Positions 17,252 through 26,268 of a stretch of 64,000 nucleotides of DNA are shown here, piece after piece. This DNA comes from Ottowia oryzae (GTDB lineage Bacteria > Pseudomonadota > Gammaproteobacteria > Burkholderiales > Burkholderiaceae_C). The translations under genes were made by a program, and so were the position numbers. The notes under the pieces were generated by a model. The model searched no databases and was not told the DNA's origin. It worked only from the letters and a program-made list of their open reading frames with translations. The stretch covers positions 3,337,501 to 3,401,500 of the forward strand of contig NZ_CP027666.1 in the NCBI RefSeq assembly GCF_003008535.1, read 5' to 3'. Position 1 is the first letter of the stretch. The number at the start of each line of letters is the position of its first letter.

Positions 17252-18140
17252 GGTGGGGCAAGGCGGGCGGGGCTTGTGCTTCTAATTCAATAGCTGATGG
17301 CGCAGTTGGGGCGGGCGCCAGAGGCGGTTTTTTACCTTCATTTTCACGCTGGGCCTGCAGCGCGGCCAGGCAGTAGTGGGTGAACCACAGCGACGAGAAG
17401 GCGAAGACGAGGGTGTAGATCCAGATGGCTATTGGAATCAGCAGCGCAAAGGCCACGGCAAACAGCGCGAAGGACGCCCACACCACGCCGGGCGCGGCGC
17501 CCAGGTACCCGCAGACGATGCCGATCATCAGCAGCGGCGTGCGGTGCGCCTTCATCAGCGCGCGGCGCTCGGCGGGGCTGGCGTGTTCGCTGAGGGCGTC
17601 GTAGCTCATCACCCGGTAGGTCAGCCAGCCCCAGATCAAGGGCGGCAGCAGCAGGATGAGCGGCGGCACCAGCCACAGCGGCAGCGACACCCCCAGCGCC
17701 AGCATGGCCACCAGCGTGTTGCCCAGCGACCAGGCCACCGAACCGACGAACGACGCCCCGCCGCGCCGCTCCAGCGCCGGAAAGCGCCGCGCGGTGACCA
17801 GCTTGAGCATGGCGGGTGTCAGCAGCAGCGCCACCAGCAGCAGCGCACCGATGACGATCAGCGGCGTGGCCAGCACCACCAGCAGCAGCGGCGCCAGCGC
17901 TTCGCGCAGGGCGGTGGCGCCCAGCTTGTCCAGCCAGCCGCTCAGCGTGCCGATGACGGCCGAGCCGTCCAGCCACTGCGCGACGGCCGCCAACGCGGGC
18001 GTCCAGAAGAAGTACGTCAGCCCGCCGATCAGCACCAGCATCACCACCAGGGGCAGCAGCGACAGCACGATGACCCGCGGGTTCAGGCAGTAGGCGGCGG
18101 CGCGCCAGAATGAGTCCAGCACCAATCTCATGGGGCGCAA
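17241..18140 (-). CDS. EI24-domain inner-membrane protein (CysZ-like fold)
   Basis: A 299-residue protein with about six hydrophobic segments between residues 20 and 250 and the loop pattern of the EI24/CysZ family (PPLIWGWLTYRVMSYDAL). CysZ members carry sulphate for cysteine synthesis, but most betaproteobacterial EI24 proteins are uncharacterised. The last 30 or so residues (PPLAPAPTAPSAIELEAQ) are encoded by a copy of the dispersed repeat and are probably disordered. It overlaps the following CinA-like gene. The ATG at 18140 is used; a second ATG three codons later is equally possible. Confidence 0.82.
   Translation of the reverse strand: MRPMRLVLDSFWRAAAYCLNPRVIVLSLLPLVVMLVLIGGLTYFFWTPALAAVAQWLDGSAVIGTLSGWLDKLGATALREALAPLLLVVLATPLIVIGALLLVALLLTPAMLKLVTARRFPALERRGGASFVGSVAWSLGNTLVAMLALGVSLPLWLVPPLILLLPPLIWGWLTYRVMSYDALSEHASPAERRALMKAHRTPLLMIGIVCGYLGAAPGVVWASFALFAVAFALLIPIAIWIYTLVFAFSSLWFTHYCLAALQAQRENEGKKPPLAPAPTAPSAIELEAQAPPALPHHER
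17289..17335 (+). repeat. Dispersed repeat copy inside the 3' end of the EI24 gene
   Basis: The plus strand reads CAATAGCTGATGGCGCAGTT, then GGGCGCCAGAGGCGG and a T-rich tail. It is translated on the minus strand as the Ala/Pro-rich tail of the EI24 protein. Confidence 0.7.
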
Positions 18141-18320
18141 GCATACGCGCCGGGCTGGCCGCCTGGCGGCGCGGATCGGCCAACCGGCCGGCGCGACGGG
18201 CGAGCCGCCCCGGCCCTCCTCGCCCGGCTCTATGCGCCCTGCCCGTCGTCACCGCTGCGCCTGTGTACCGACGCAGGCTGTCGGACTGCGCTGGCAGCCA
18301 GCCACGCCGCCCTGCGCACA

Positions 18321-19946
18321 ATGGCGCGGATGCCCGACGCCGCAGCCCACGCCCCATCTCCCACCCCCGCGCCCGGCGCGCAAACGCCGCACGGCGCCAG
18401 CCACCCCGGCGCCGAGGCCAGCCCTGCCCGCAGCACGCGCCCGGCCGCCCCCACGCGCGGCGCGGGCGTGCGCGACCTGACGCAAGGGCCCATCGCCCGC
18501 ACGCTGCTGGTCTTTTCGCTGCCCATTCTGGGCGGCAACGTGCTGCAGTCGCTCAACGGCTCAATCAACGCGATCTGGGTGGGCCGCCACCTGGGCGAGG
18601 CGGCGCTGACGGCGACGGCCAACGCCAACAACGTGCTGTTCGCGCTGATCGGGCTGATCTTCGGCATTGGCATGGCGGCGACCATCCTGGTGGCGCAGGC
18701 GATGGGCGCGCACAACCTGCCCCAGGCCAAGCGCGTGATGGGCACCAGCGCCACCGTGTTCGGCCTGGCGTCGGTTGCCATCGCGGCGCTGGGCTGGCTG
18801 CTGTCGCGCCACATCCTGCGCTGGATGGGCACGCCCGCCGCGGCGCTGGATTTGGCCCAGTCCTACCTGCAGCTGATTTTTCTGGCCATCCCGCTGCTGT
18901 ACCTGTTTGCCTTCGTGCAGGCGGTGCTGCGCGGCGCGGGCGATTCGCGCACGCCGTTCATGTTTCTGGTGCTGGTGGTGGTGCTGGACACGGCGCTGAA
19001 CCCGTTGTTCATCTTCGGCTGGGGGCCGGTGCCGGCGCTGGGCATCAGCGGCTCGGCCCTGGCCACGCTGGTGGCCAACGCCATCAGCCTGACGGCCCTG
19101 CTGCTGTGGCTGCGCAGCCGCCGCCACCCGCTGTGGATCGGCCGCAGCGAGCGCGAGCTGTTTCGGCCAGACGTGGCGCTGGTGCGCACGCTGATCGGCA
19201 AGGGCCTGCCCATGGGCGTGCAGATGGTGATGATTTCGCTGGCGATGATCACCATGATCTCGATGGTCAATTCCTACGGCGTGACCATGGCGTCGGCCTA
19301 CGGCGCGGCGCTGCAGCTGTGGACCTACGTGCAAATGCCCGCCATGGCGATTGGCGCGGCCTGCTCCACCATGGCCGCGCAGAACGTGGGCGCCGGCCGG
19401 TGGGACCGCGTGGGCGGCACGGCGCGCGCGGGCGTGTTGTGCAACCTGGCCATGACCGGGGTGCTGGTCGCCCTGGTGCTGCTGACCGACCGGCACACGC
19501 TGGGCTGGTTCCTGCCCGACGGCAGCGCCGCGCTGGAGGCCGCCCGCCACCTGAACCGCATCGCCATCGGCTCGTTCGTCTTCTTCGGCATCACCTTCGT
19601 GCTGTCGGGCGTGGTGCGGTCCACCGGCGCGGTGGTGCCGCCGCTGATCATCCTGGCCGTGGCGATGTGGGGCATTCGCGTGCCGGCGGCGCGTTGGCTG
19701 CAGCCGCTGTGGGGGTCGGACGCGATCTGGTGGAGCTTTCCGATCAGCGCCGTGTGCGCCGCGCTGATGGCGCTGGCCTACTACCGCTGGGGCGGCTGGC
19801 GCAGCGCCCGCATGCTGCCCGAATCGTGCATGGGCTGCCCGGCCGAAGTGGGCGGCCAGCCGCCCGCGCCCGTGGCAGCGGCCATCACGCCCGCCGCCGG
19901 GGGAGCGCCCGTGGCGGACGCCGGGGCGCGCCCTGCGGCGGCGTAG
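18321..19946 (+). CDS. MATE-family efflux transporter
   Basis: A 541-residue inner-membrane protein with 12 hydrophobic segments. The core starts near residue 52 with GPIARTLLVFSLPILGGNVL, and the region SINAIWVGRHLGEAALTA is typical of MATE/NorM transporters, which export drugs or metabolites in exchange for Na+ or H+. An Ala/Pro-rich N-terminal extension (about 50 residues) and an Ala-rich C-terminal tail (about 45) lie outside the conserved core. The start at 18321 could be replaced by the ATG three codons later. The gene is divergent from the EI24 gene, sharing a 180-base upstream region. Confidence 0.9.
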   Translation: MARMPDAAAHAPSPTPAPGAQTPHGASHPGAEASPARSTRPAAPTRGAGVRDLTQGPIARTLLVFSLPILGGNVLQSLNGSINAIWVGRHLGEAALTATANANNVLFALIGLIFGIGMAATILVAQAMGAHNLPQAKRVMGTSATVFGLASVAIAALGWLLSRHILRWMGTPAAALDLAQSYLQLIFLAIPLLYLFAFVQAVLRGAGDSRTPFMFLVLVVVLDTALNPLFIFGWGPVPALGISGSALATLVANAISLTALLLWLRSRRHPLWIGRSERELFRPDVALVRTLIGKGLPMGVQMVMISLAMITMISMVNSYGVTMASAYGAALQLWTYVQMPAMAIGAACSTMAAQNVGAGRWDRVGGTARAGVLCNLAMTGVLVALVLLTDRHTLGWFLPDGSAALEAARHLNRIAIGSFVFFGITFVLSGVVRSTGAVVPPLIILAVAMWGIRVPAARWLQPLWGSDAIWWSFPISAVCAALMALAYYRWGGWRSARMLPESCMGCPAEVGGQPPAPVAAAITPAAGGAPVADAGARPAAA

Positions 19947-20097
19947 GCAGCGGGACGGTCGGTTGGCAAGTTGGCAAGTTGGCGAGCGGCCGGGCGACGC
20001 ACCCACCTCGCCTTTGCGGCTTGCAAGCAGCGCACGCCACCGTCTGGCCGCACGCCTTGCTGCGCTTGCGGCCGCTGCTTTCACTTCTGAAGAAATA

Positions 20098-20150
20098 AGC
20101 CTCTGGCGCCCGCCCCACCAGCGATGGCAGCTACTCAATCCATAGCAAAA
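20098..20150 (-). repeat. Dispersed repeat copy between the MATE and bestrophin genes
   Basis: The minus strand reads ATTGAGTAGCTGCCATCGCT, then GGTGGGGCGGGCGCCAGAGGC. It lies between converging genes. The remaining bases of 19947-20224 hold an AAGTTGGCAAGTTGGC direct repeat near 19960-19985 and no gene. Confidence 0.75.
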
Positions 20151-20224
20151 GGATTGCAACCCCACGGCGGGCCTTGGGCACCGGCTGGCGCTGCCGCCCG
20201 CAGGCCATCACGCACCCGCGCGCC

Positions 20225-21166
20225 TCAACGCAGCACAAAATCCACCGGGTGAGGCTCGGGCGTGCGCGGCAGCTCGCCAGCCATCGACAGCACGCTGGCC
20301 TCGATGCCGTGCGCCAGCGCTTCCAGCGCCAGGTCGTTCGGCTCGATGCCAAACGGGTCTTCCAGCTCGGCCCCCAGCGCCTCCAGCGCGAGGAAGGTGT
20401 AGGCGATGAAGCAGACGATCACCGGCGTCATCCAGCCCAGCGAATCGACCAGGCCGAACGGCAGCAGCACGCAGTACAGGTACACGCAGCGGTGGATGAT
20501 CACCGTGTAGGTGAACGGGATGGGCGTGTTGCCGATGCGCTGGCAGCCGCCCAGCGCGTCGCACAGGTGGTCCAGCCGGCGCAGCATGGCCGGCACCACG
20601 GCGGGCGGCAGCCGCCCCGCGTGCGTGTGGCCCGCCACCCACTGGTGCAGCGCCAGCAGCAGCCGCGTGGTGGCCGACGCGGTGACAGGCGTCTTGGCCA
20701 GCAGCGCCGCCACCTCATCTGCGGGCAGAAAACGCGCCAGATCGGCCGCCGGGTCGGTGCCGCGCAGCTGGTGGCGCAGCGCCTGGGCAAACGCGCACAG
20801 GCGCAGGATGAAGTCGTGCGCGCTGGTGCCGTCGGCCGGTTGGGCCGGGTGCTGGGGCAGCGTCAACGCCTGGGCCGCCAGGCTGCGCGAGGCGTTCAGC
20901 AGGCTGCCCCACAGCGTGCGCGCCTCCCAGTAGCGGGCGTAGGCGGTGCTGTTGCGAAAGCTCAGGAAGATCGCTAGCGTGAGGCCGATCAGGGAAAACG
21001 GCACGAAGTTGAGCGACACCTTCCAGTCCAGCACGCGCCCGTGGATCAGCGTGGCCACCACCGCCAGCAGCGTCACGCCCAGCAGCCGCAGCGCAATGCG
21101 CGGCAACACCGAGCCGCGCACGACGAGCAGCAGGGCAAACCAGTTGAGCTTGGGGCGAACGATCAT
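20225..21166 (-). CDS. Bestrophin-like ion channel (YneE/UPF0187 family)
   Basis: A 313-residue membrane protein starting MIVRPKLNWFALLLVVRGSVLP. The pattern of four hydrophobic segments with LSFRNSTAYARYWEARTLWG (about residues 73-92), and FGLVDSLGWMTPVIVCFIAYTFLALEALG with EDPFG near the C-terminus, is that of bacterial bestrophins, pentameric channels for cations or anions. Length is close to E. coli YneE. The start at 21166 is chosen because the upstream in-frame extension is low-complexity and lacks family sequence. Confidence 0.88.
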   Translation of the reverse strand: MIVRPKLNWFALLLVVRGSVLPRIALRLLGVTLLAVVATLIHGRVLDWKVSLNFVPFSLIGLTLAIFLSFRNSTAYARYWEARTLWGSLLNASRSLAAQALTLPQHPAQPADGTSAHDFILRLCAFAQALRHQLRGTDPAADLARFLPADEVAALLAKTPVTASATTRLLLALHQWVAGHTHAGRLPPAVVPAMLRRLDHLCDALGGCQRIGNTPIPFTYTVIIHRCVYLYCVLLPFGLVDSLGWMTPVIVCFIAYTFLALEALGAELEDPFGIEPNDLALEALAHGIEASVLSMAGELPRTPEPHPVDFVLR

Positions 21167-21412
21167 GAGAGTTGGGCAGTGCGGAACCTGGGCCGCTAGC
21201 GCCGCCCTGGGCAAGGGCGACGGCCAGCGGAGCAGCGGCGATGATAGGCGCGCTGGCGGGCACGCCGATGGGCGGCTGGCGCGAGTTGTGAAGCCACGCC
21301 AGCGCAACAACGCCCGCACGGCAGTCAAGCGCGTGCCCGCTCACGCAGCCCGGCCAGCCCGCAACGTCGCCACGCGCTACATTGCAGGCGTTTTCAGTCG
21401 CTGGAGTTGGCT

Positions 21413-22048
21413 ATGCGCGCACAGTCGCATCTTGAAAGGGCCACGTTGGCCGATCTTCGACCCACGCAGATGACCGTCGGGACCGCCGAAGTGGTGGTCA
21501 AACGCGCGCAGTGGGCCGCGCTGAAGCGCAAGGCACGCAGCAAGCTGCTGGCTGAGCACTGGTTTCCGGCCGTGAAGGGCGCCGACGGGCACTTCTACAT
21601 CGTCGATCACCACCACCTGGGCGTGGCCCTGCTGGCCGAGAAGGTGGATACCGTGTGGGTGATGCCGCTGGCCGACTTCAGCACGCTGGAGCACGACATG
21701 TTCTGGCGCGTAATGGAATTTCACCAGTGGGCGCACCCGTACAACGAAAAGGGCGAGCGCCGCGACTTCAACAAGATCCCGCAGCGCCTGACCGGCTTGG
21801 CGGACGACCCGTACCGCAGCCTGGCGGGTGCCGTGCGCCGCGCCGGCGGCTACGCCAAGGACGCGGCGCCGTACACCGAATTCCTGTGGGCCGCCTTCTT
21901 TCGCCCGCGCTTTCGCAAGACCGACCTGCACGTGGAGGGCGACCAGGGCCTGTCGCCCGCCATCGTCACCGAAGCCGTGGCGCTGGCGCGCAGCAGCCAG
22001 GCGCAGTTTCTGCCGGGCTGGTCAGGGGTGATTGCGCCGACGGCCTGA
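21413..22048 (+). CDS. ParB-like nuclease-domain protein (ParBc_2 type)
   Basis: A 211-residue cytosolic protein. LADLRPTQMTVG at the N-terminus and the central GHFYIVDHHHLGVALLAEKVDTVWV match the ParB/Srx-like fold as found in chromosomally encoded ParBc_2 proteins rather than in true partition proteins. No HTH or CTPase-like GERR motif is seen, so it is unlikely to act in chromosome segregation. The ATG at 21413 has GGAG six bases upstream, which decides it over a TTG two codons earlier. Its function is unknown, and it is not next to the ParA-like gene at 26269. Confidence 0.72.
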   Translation: MRAQSHLERATLADLRPTQMTVGTAEVVVKRAQWAALKRKARSKLLAEHWFPAVKGADGHFYIVDHHHLGVALLAEKVDTVWVMPLADFSTLEHDMFWRVMEFHQWAHPYNEKGERRDFNKIPQRLTGLADDPYRSLAGAVRRAGGYAKDAAPYTEFLWAAFFRPRFRKTDLHVEGDQGLSPAIVTEAVALARSSQAQFLPGWSGVIAPTA

Positions 22049-22184
22049 GCGCGGGGCACCGCCGCGCCATTCGTTGGCGCTGAAGGTGACGGCGTGACCA
22101 TGGGCGGCGCGCACGGGTGCCCCCTTGCAGTTCAATGCGCACCAGATTGACGAGCTGCCACCGCGCCCCGCCTCGCGCCGGGGC

Positions 22185-23198
22185 TCAAACCGCCTTGGTA
22201 TCGCCAGTCGGGTGGGTGGCGTGCTCGCCCTGCGCTTGGTCGGCACCCAACAACCGCTTCAGCCCCAGCCACTGCTGCGCCCAGAACCCCCGCCCGTAGT
22301 CGCGCCCGGCCAACACCTGGTCTTCGATGCCGGTGGGCTCGGTGCCACGGCGCCAGTCGACGCTGCGAAACAGCATGTCCCACCAAGGGAACAGCACGCC
22401 GTAGTTGCCGCCATACGGCATGCGCGCGGTGGTGCCGGGCTCGTGCCCCAGCGTGATAGCGTGGTGGCGGCGGTGGAAGCTGGGGCTGATCAGCAGCCGC
22501 TCGCCCACCCGGCCCCAGTGCCAGCGCAGGTTGGCATGCTGCAGGCTTTCCAGCAGCTGCGATACGGCCACCAGCGCCACGAACTGCGCGGGCGCCACGC
22601 CGATCAGGATGGCCACGACGACGAACAGGCTGTCGGTGAAGACCGAATCCAGCAGGTGGTTGCGGTTGTCGCTCCACATCGTCATCTGCCGCTGGCTGTG
22701 GTGCACGGCGTGCAGCTGCCACCACCAGTGCCAGCGGTGCTGCGCGCGGTGCACCAGGTAGCCGATCAGGTCGAACACCACCAGGTAGATGGCAAAGCTG
22801 ACCCAGGCCTTGTCGGTCACGCCGGGCCACAGCTGGTCGATCTGCAGGGTGCGCATGCCGTGCGCGCGCAGCCAGCCGATGGCATCGGTCAGCCACACCT
22901 CGACGGTGAAGAACATCACCAGCTTGAACAGGCCCAGGCGGTGGATCAGGGTGTAGAGCACGTCCACCCAGATGGCGCGGCGGTCGCGCACGGGCTCAAC
23001 GGGCCACAGGCGCTGCAGGGGGCCGATGACGCACACGATCAGCGCGATCTGCACGACGCCCACCAGCATCCAGCCGGTGGCGTCAAAGCCGTCTTCCAGC
23101 AGGTTGCCCGAGCCTGCCCAGAAGGCAAAAGGCACCACCAGCGTTTCAAACACCCATTGCTGGGCGCTGGCAAAGGCGTCGGTGAGTTGGTTCAACAT
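22185..23198 (-). CDS. Sterol desaturase / fatty acid hydroxylase family membrane di-iron enzyme
   Basis: A 337-residue integral membrane protein. The histidine clusters HRAQHR (near 152-157), HAVHH (near 164-168) and HRRHH (near 245) provide the di-iron ligands of the fatty-acid hydroxylase superfamily, whose members hydroxylate or desaturate lipids, sterols or carotenoids. Five or so hydrophobic segments surround them. NYGVLFPWWDMLF near the C-terminus is also characteristic. The substrate is not evident. It is upstream of the deacetylase/beta-propeller pair on the same strand order, separated from it by 66 bases. Confidence 0.88.
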   Translation of the reverse strand: MLNQLTDAFASAQQWVFETLVVPFAFWAGSGNLLEDGFDATGWMLVGVVQIALIVCVIGPLQRLWPVEPVRDRRAIWVDVLYTLIHRLGLFKLVMFFTVEVWLTDAIGWLRAHGMRTLQIDQLWPGVTDKAWVSFAIYLVVFDLIGYLVHRAQHRWHWWWQLHAVHHSQRQMTMWSDNRNHLLDSVFTDSLFVVVAILIGVAPAQFVALVAVSQLLESLQHANLRWHWGRVGERLLISPSFHRRHHAITLGHEPGTTARMPYGGNYGVLFPWWDMLFRSVDWRRGTEPTGIEDQVLAGRDYGRGFWAQQWLGLKRLLGADQAQGEHATHPTGDTKAV

Positions 23199-23264
23199 GG
23201 GGTTAACAAATCCATCTGTCCGGGGCGCTGCGGCCGCCGCAGCGATGCGAAGCGGCGCGCGGCG

Positions 23265-24239
23265 TCAGCCCCCGTGCTGGGCAATCCAGCCCTGGTATTG
23301 CGGGTGCTCGCGCAGTGTGCGAAAGCAAAAGCCGCGCGCTTTCAGGCCGGTGATCAGCGGCTCCAGCACGGCCGGCGCCCAAGGGTCTTGGCGCGACCAG
23401 ATGCCCAGGTGCGCCAGCAGGATGTCGCCAGGGCGGATGTCGGCCAGGGCTTTTTTCAGCAGCGCGTCGTTGGGATAGGGGCCGCTGGGCAGCTCATCGC
23501 CCAGAAAACCGGCGGGCGACCAGCCCACGTATTTGTAGCCGCAGCTTTCGGCGGCCGCCAGCAGCTTGGGCGAGGTCTTGCCGCCCGGCGCGCGAAACAG
23601 CGGCAGCGGCTTCTTGCCGGTAACGCTGGCCAGCCGGTCAGCGGCCAACGCAATGTCTTCGCAGTACTGCCGCGCCGACCAGATCATGCGCTTGCCCGCC
23701 TGCGGGCCGGCAGAGGGCTCGATACGAAAGCGCGGCTCTGCACCACTGCCGCTATTTTTTTCGCCGCTCTTGCCATCGGAACGCACGTCGCCGCGCCAGT
23801 AGGCGTGCTGCCAGGTGTGCGATGCGAATTCATGCCCCTCGGCCGCGCGCGCCTTCCACCACGGCGCCCAGGTGTTGCCCAGACTGCCGTCGCCTTGCTG
23901 CGTGCGTTCGTTGGCGGCAAAGAAGGTCACGCGCACGTGCTGGCGCGCCAGCACGTCGGCCACCAGCGGGGCGATGCCCATGTGACCAGTGTCGAACGTG
24001 AGGTAGACCGGCTTGTCGCAGTTTTCTAAGGGTTTCTGTGCGCTGGCGCCCGTCCAGACTGCGCAGGCAGCTATCAAAAGCGTAGTTTTGAGGCCAATCG
24101 AAAGACCGCGCAGCAGGCCAGGCCAGCGAACGCCGTTCCCGGACCTGCGCCGGGAACTGGCGTTGTCTCCCCTCCCGAAGCGCGCAGCGCGCAGCGAGAG
24201 GGAGGATGGCGCCGCCAGGCGACTCAGGGGGGTGCTCAT
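23265..24239 (-). CDS. Polysaccharide deacetylase family protein, secreted
   Basis: A 324-residue protein. YLTFDTGHMG holds the first Asp of the NodB motif, and the SHTWQHA stretch supplies the metal-binding histidines of carbohydrate esterase family 4; LFRAPGGKTS and LAHLGIWS carry later motifs. Such enzymes remove N- or O-acetyl groups from extracellular polysaccharide. The start ATG at 24239 overlaps the stop of the beta-propeller gene as ATGA, suggesting translational coupling. The first 40 or so residues (MSTPLSRLAAPSSLSLRAAR) come from a GC-rich repeat, and the hydrophobic signal-peptide core LLIAACAVWTGASA is encoded by the dispersed TAGCTGCC element. Both are unusual. Confidence 0.85.
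   Translation of the reverse strand: MSTPLSRLAAPSSLSLRAARFGRGDNASSRRRSGNGVRWPGLLRGLSIGLKTTLLIAACAVWTGASAQKPLENCDKPVYLTFDTGHMGIAPLVADVLARQHVRVTFFAANERTQQGDGSLGNTWAPWWKARAAEGHEFASHTWQHAYWRGDVRSDGKSGEKNSGSGAEPRFRIEPSAGPQAGKRMIWSARQYCEDIALAADRLASVTGKKPLPLFRAPGGKTSPKLLAAAESCGYKYVGWSPAGFLGDELPSGPYPNDALLKKALADIRPGDILLAHLGIWSRQDPWAPAVLEPLITGLKARGFCFRTLREHPQYQGWIAQHGG
24036..24090 (-). repeat. Dispersed repeat copy encoding the deacetylase signal peptide
   Basis: The minus strand reads CTTTTGATAGCTGCCTGCGC, then AGTCTGGACGGGCGCCAGCGCA. It is read in frame as LLIAACAVWTGASAQ, the hydrophobic core and probable cleavage site. Confidence 0.65.
24120..24239 (-). repeat. GC-rich repeat-like segment forming the deacetylase N-terminus
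   Basis: The minus strand contains CCCCCTGAGTCGCCTGGCGG, a CGCTGCGCGCTGCGCGCTTC stretch and an inverted GTTCCCGG/CCGGGAAC pair (about 24131-24158). These are words I associate with intergenic repeats of Comamonadaceae. It is translated as a Ser/Arg-rich stretch without family similarity. Confidence 0.45.
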
Positions 24240-25324
24240 GTTCTGGCAGCGTGGTCCAGCGTCCACACGCCGTGCGGCGACTTGCCCACCTTCACCTGGT
24301 GCACCACCTTGCGCTGGCGCACGTCGATCAGGCTGAGCTTGCCCGCCCAGCGCGAGCCGACCATGATCAGCGTGCCGTCGGCGGACACGTCCATGCAGTC
24401 GGGGCCGGATGGGCCGGGCAGCGTCTCTACCGCCTTCATCTCGTGGTAGTCGATGCTGCTGATGGTGTTGGCCACGCGGTTGCTGACGTACACGTGCCGC
24501 TGGTCGCCTGCGGCGCGGAAAGCGTGCGAGCCCTTGCCCGTGGCGATCTTGCCCACCAGCTCCGGCGCCTTGCCGCCGGCCACGTCGTAAATCTCTACGC
24601 CGGTGCCGCCGGTCAGGCCCAGCAGCAGGTGGCGGCCGTCGGGCGTGCCAAAGATGTCGGCCGGCAGCTTGCCGGTGGGGGTGCGGTGCGTCAGCGTCTG
24701 GCTGGCCAGGTCGATGGTGACCAGCTCGTCGCTGTCTTGCATGCTGGACCAGACAGTGGTGCTGTTCGCGTCAATCCACAAGTGGCTGGGCGTGCGGCCG
24801 GTGGCAATGCGCTTGACCAGCGTGGGGTTGTGGCCGTCCCAGCGGTAGATGTCGACGTGGTTCAGCCGGTTGGCAGCGGTCACGAACCACTTCATGTCGG
24901 GCGAAAAACGCAGGTGGTACGGGTCCAGGATGCCGCGCAGCGTGCGCTGCACCTCGGCCGTGCGCGGGTCGATGAAGGTCAGCGAATCGCTGCCCGCATT
25001 GGCCACGATCACGGAATGCTCGTCCGGCGTCAGGTACAGGTGGTGCGGCTCTTTGCCGGTGGGAATGCGCTGGGTTTCCACCCAGCGGCGCGAATCGATC
25101 ACGCTGACGTCGCCGTCCAGCGAGTTGAGCACGAACACCGGCGCGCCGCTGCGCGGGGGCGGCGGCTGCACGGCGCCGTGGCCGGCTACCGTGGGGGCGG
25201 CGGTCTGCGCCTGCGCGGGCGTGGCCAGGGCCGCGCCCACGCCAGCCAGGCCGGCCAGGCCCAGCACGTCGCGGCGCGACACGGGCGCGCCGTCGGGGCG
25301 CGCCAGGGGAATACGAGGGGTCAC
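24236..25324 (-). CDS. YVTN-type beta-propeller protein, Tat-exported
   Basis: A 362-residue protein. SRRDVLGLAGLAGVGAALA with cleavage at AQA is a twin-arginine signal peptide (about residues 14-38). The remainder is a seven-bladed propeller of YVTN repeats: GDVSVIDSRRWVETQRIPTG, HSVIVANAGSDSLTFIDP and related blades. Such proteins are periplasmic or surface-bound scaffolds with no fixed activity. A GTG at 25324 is chosen because it gives a normal Tat signal; an ATG 23 codons earlier would add a hydrophobic, atypical extension. The stop codon overlaps the deacetylase start, so the two products probably act on the same envelope polysaccharide. Confidence 0.82.
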   Translation of the reverse strand: MTPRIPLARPDGAPVSRRDVLGLAGLAGVGAALATPAQAQTAAPTVAGHGAVQPPPPRSGAPVFVLNSLDGDVSVIDSRRWVETQRIPTGKEPHHLYLTPDEHSVIVANAGSDSLTFIDPRTAEVQRTLRGILDPYHLRFSPDMKWFVTAANRLNHVDIYRWDGHNPTLVKRIATGRTPSHLWIDANSTTVWSSMQDSDELVTIDLASQTLTHRTPTGKLPADIFGTPDGRHLLLGLTGGTGVEIYDVAGGKAPELVGKIATGKGSHAFRAAGDQRHVYVSNRVANTISSIDYHEMKAVETLPGPSGPDCMDVSADGTLIMVGSRWAGKLSLIDVRQRKVVHQVKVGKSPHGVWTLDHAART

Positions 25325-25400
25325 AAAAGCACCGCCAAAAAATGCAATCAGAAAGTGTAGCCCTGAGAGAGCCACAAGCCCTTGACTTAACATCTGCCGC

Positions 25401-26228
25401 ATGCAAACGGTGGACATCGACGGCACTTTTTTGGAAGTGCACGCCATCCCCGCCCCAGACGCATCGGCCGCCGAAGCGGCCCTGCCCCCGCTGGTCTTCC
25501 TGCACGAAGGGCTGGGTTCGGTGGCGATGTGGCGCGACTGGCCTGCCCGCCTGTGCGCAGCCACCGGGCGCGCCGGGTGGGTGTATTCGCGCCGGGGCTA
25601 CGGCCAGTCCAGCCCCGTGCCGGATGTGCGCGGCACGCCGCGCCAGGACGCCCAGGGCCGCCGCATCGGCCGGCTGCTGCCCGACTACCTGCACCACGAG
25701 GCGCTGGTGGTGCTGCCCGCGCTGCTGCAGCGCCTGGGCGTGGCGCAGCCGGTGCTGGTCGGCCATTCCGACGGCGGCACCATCGCCCTCATCCACGCCG
25801 CGCACCACCCGGTGGCCGCCTGCGTGGTGATGGCCCCGCACGTCATGGTGGAGCCGGTGGCGCTGCAAGGCATCGCCCGCACGCGCGACGCCTTCACCAC
25901 GGGCGGCCTGCGCCAGCGCCTGTCGCGCTACCACGCCGACGTGGATTGCGCCTTCTGGCAATGGTGCGATGCGTGGCTGGGCGAGTCGATCCGCGGCTTT
26001 GACATCCGCGATGAAATCCGCCGCATCCGCGCGCCGCTGCTGGCCATTCAAGGGGTGGGCGACGAATACGCCACGCTGGCGCAGATTCGCGACATTCAAG
26101 CGGCCGTGCCCCGCGCCGAGCTGCTGGAATTGCCCGATTGCGGGCATTCGCCTTTCAAAGACCAGCCTGACGCCGTGGACGAGGCCATCGCCGGCTTTCT
26201 GCGCCGCCACCTGGCGCAGGCACGCTGA
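25401..26228 (+). CDS. Alpha/beta hydrolase
   Basis: A 275-residue cytosolic hydrolase. The nucleophile elbow GHSDGG (Ser near residue 122) follows strand 5. The oxyanion-hole region is FLHEGLGSVAMW near 33-44, the acid lies in QGVGDEYATL and the catalytic His in DCGHSPF near 250. The HEGLG motif and SRRGYGQSSP resemble esterases or lyases of aromatic and lactone catabolism, but the substrate cannot be assigned. It is divergent from the beta-propeller gene, 76 bases from the chosen start of that gene. Confidence 0.88.
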   Translation: MQTVDIDGTFLEVHAIPAPDASAAEAALPPLVFLHEGLGSVAMWRDWPARLCAATGRAGWVYSRRGYGQSSPVPDVRGTPRQDAQGRRIGRLLPDYLHHEALVVLPALLQRLGVAQPVLVGHSDGGTIALIHAAHHPVAACVVMAPHVMVEPVALQGIARTRDAFTTGGLRQRLSRYHADVDCAFWQWCDAWLGESIRGFDIRDEIRRIRAPLLAIQGVGDEYATLAQIRDIQAAVPRAELLELPDCGHSPFKDQPDAVDEAIAGFLRRHLAQAR

Positions 26229-26268
26229 TCGGCTTGCGCGGCGCAGGGCTTCGGTGCGCGGGGCGGCC

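Noticed and set aside
14666..17293. Open frame of 875 codons on the plus strand opposite glnA and the CinA-like gene
   Set aside because: It is the antisense shadow of two clearly identified genes in a GC-rich sequence; its composition is His/Val/Gly-rich without any family motif.
18110..20098. Open frame of 662 codons in another frame over the MATE gene
   Set aside because: The MATE frame has membrane segments and family motifs, whereas this frame is Arg/Gly/Pro-rich.
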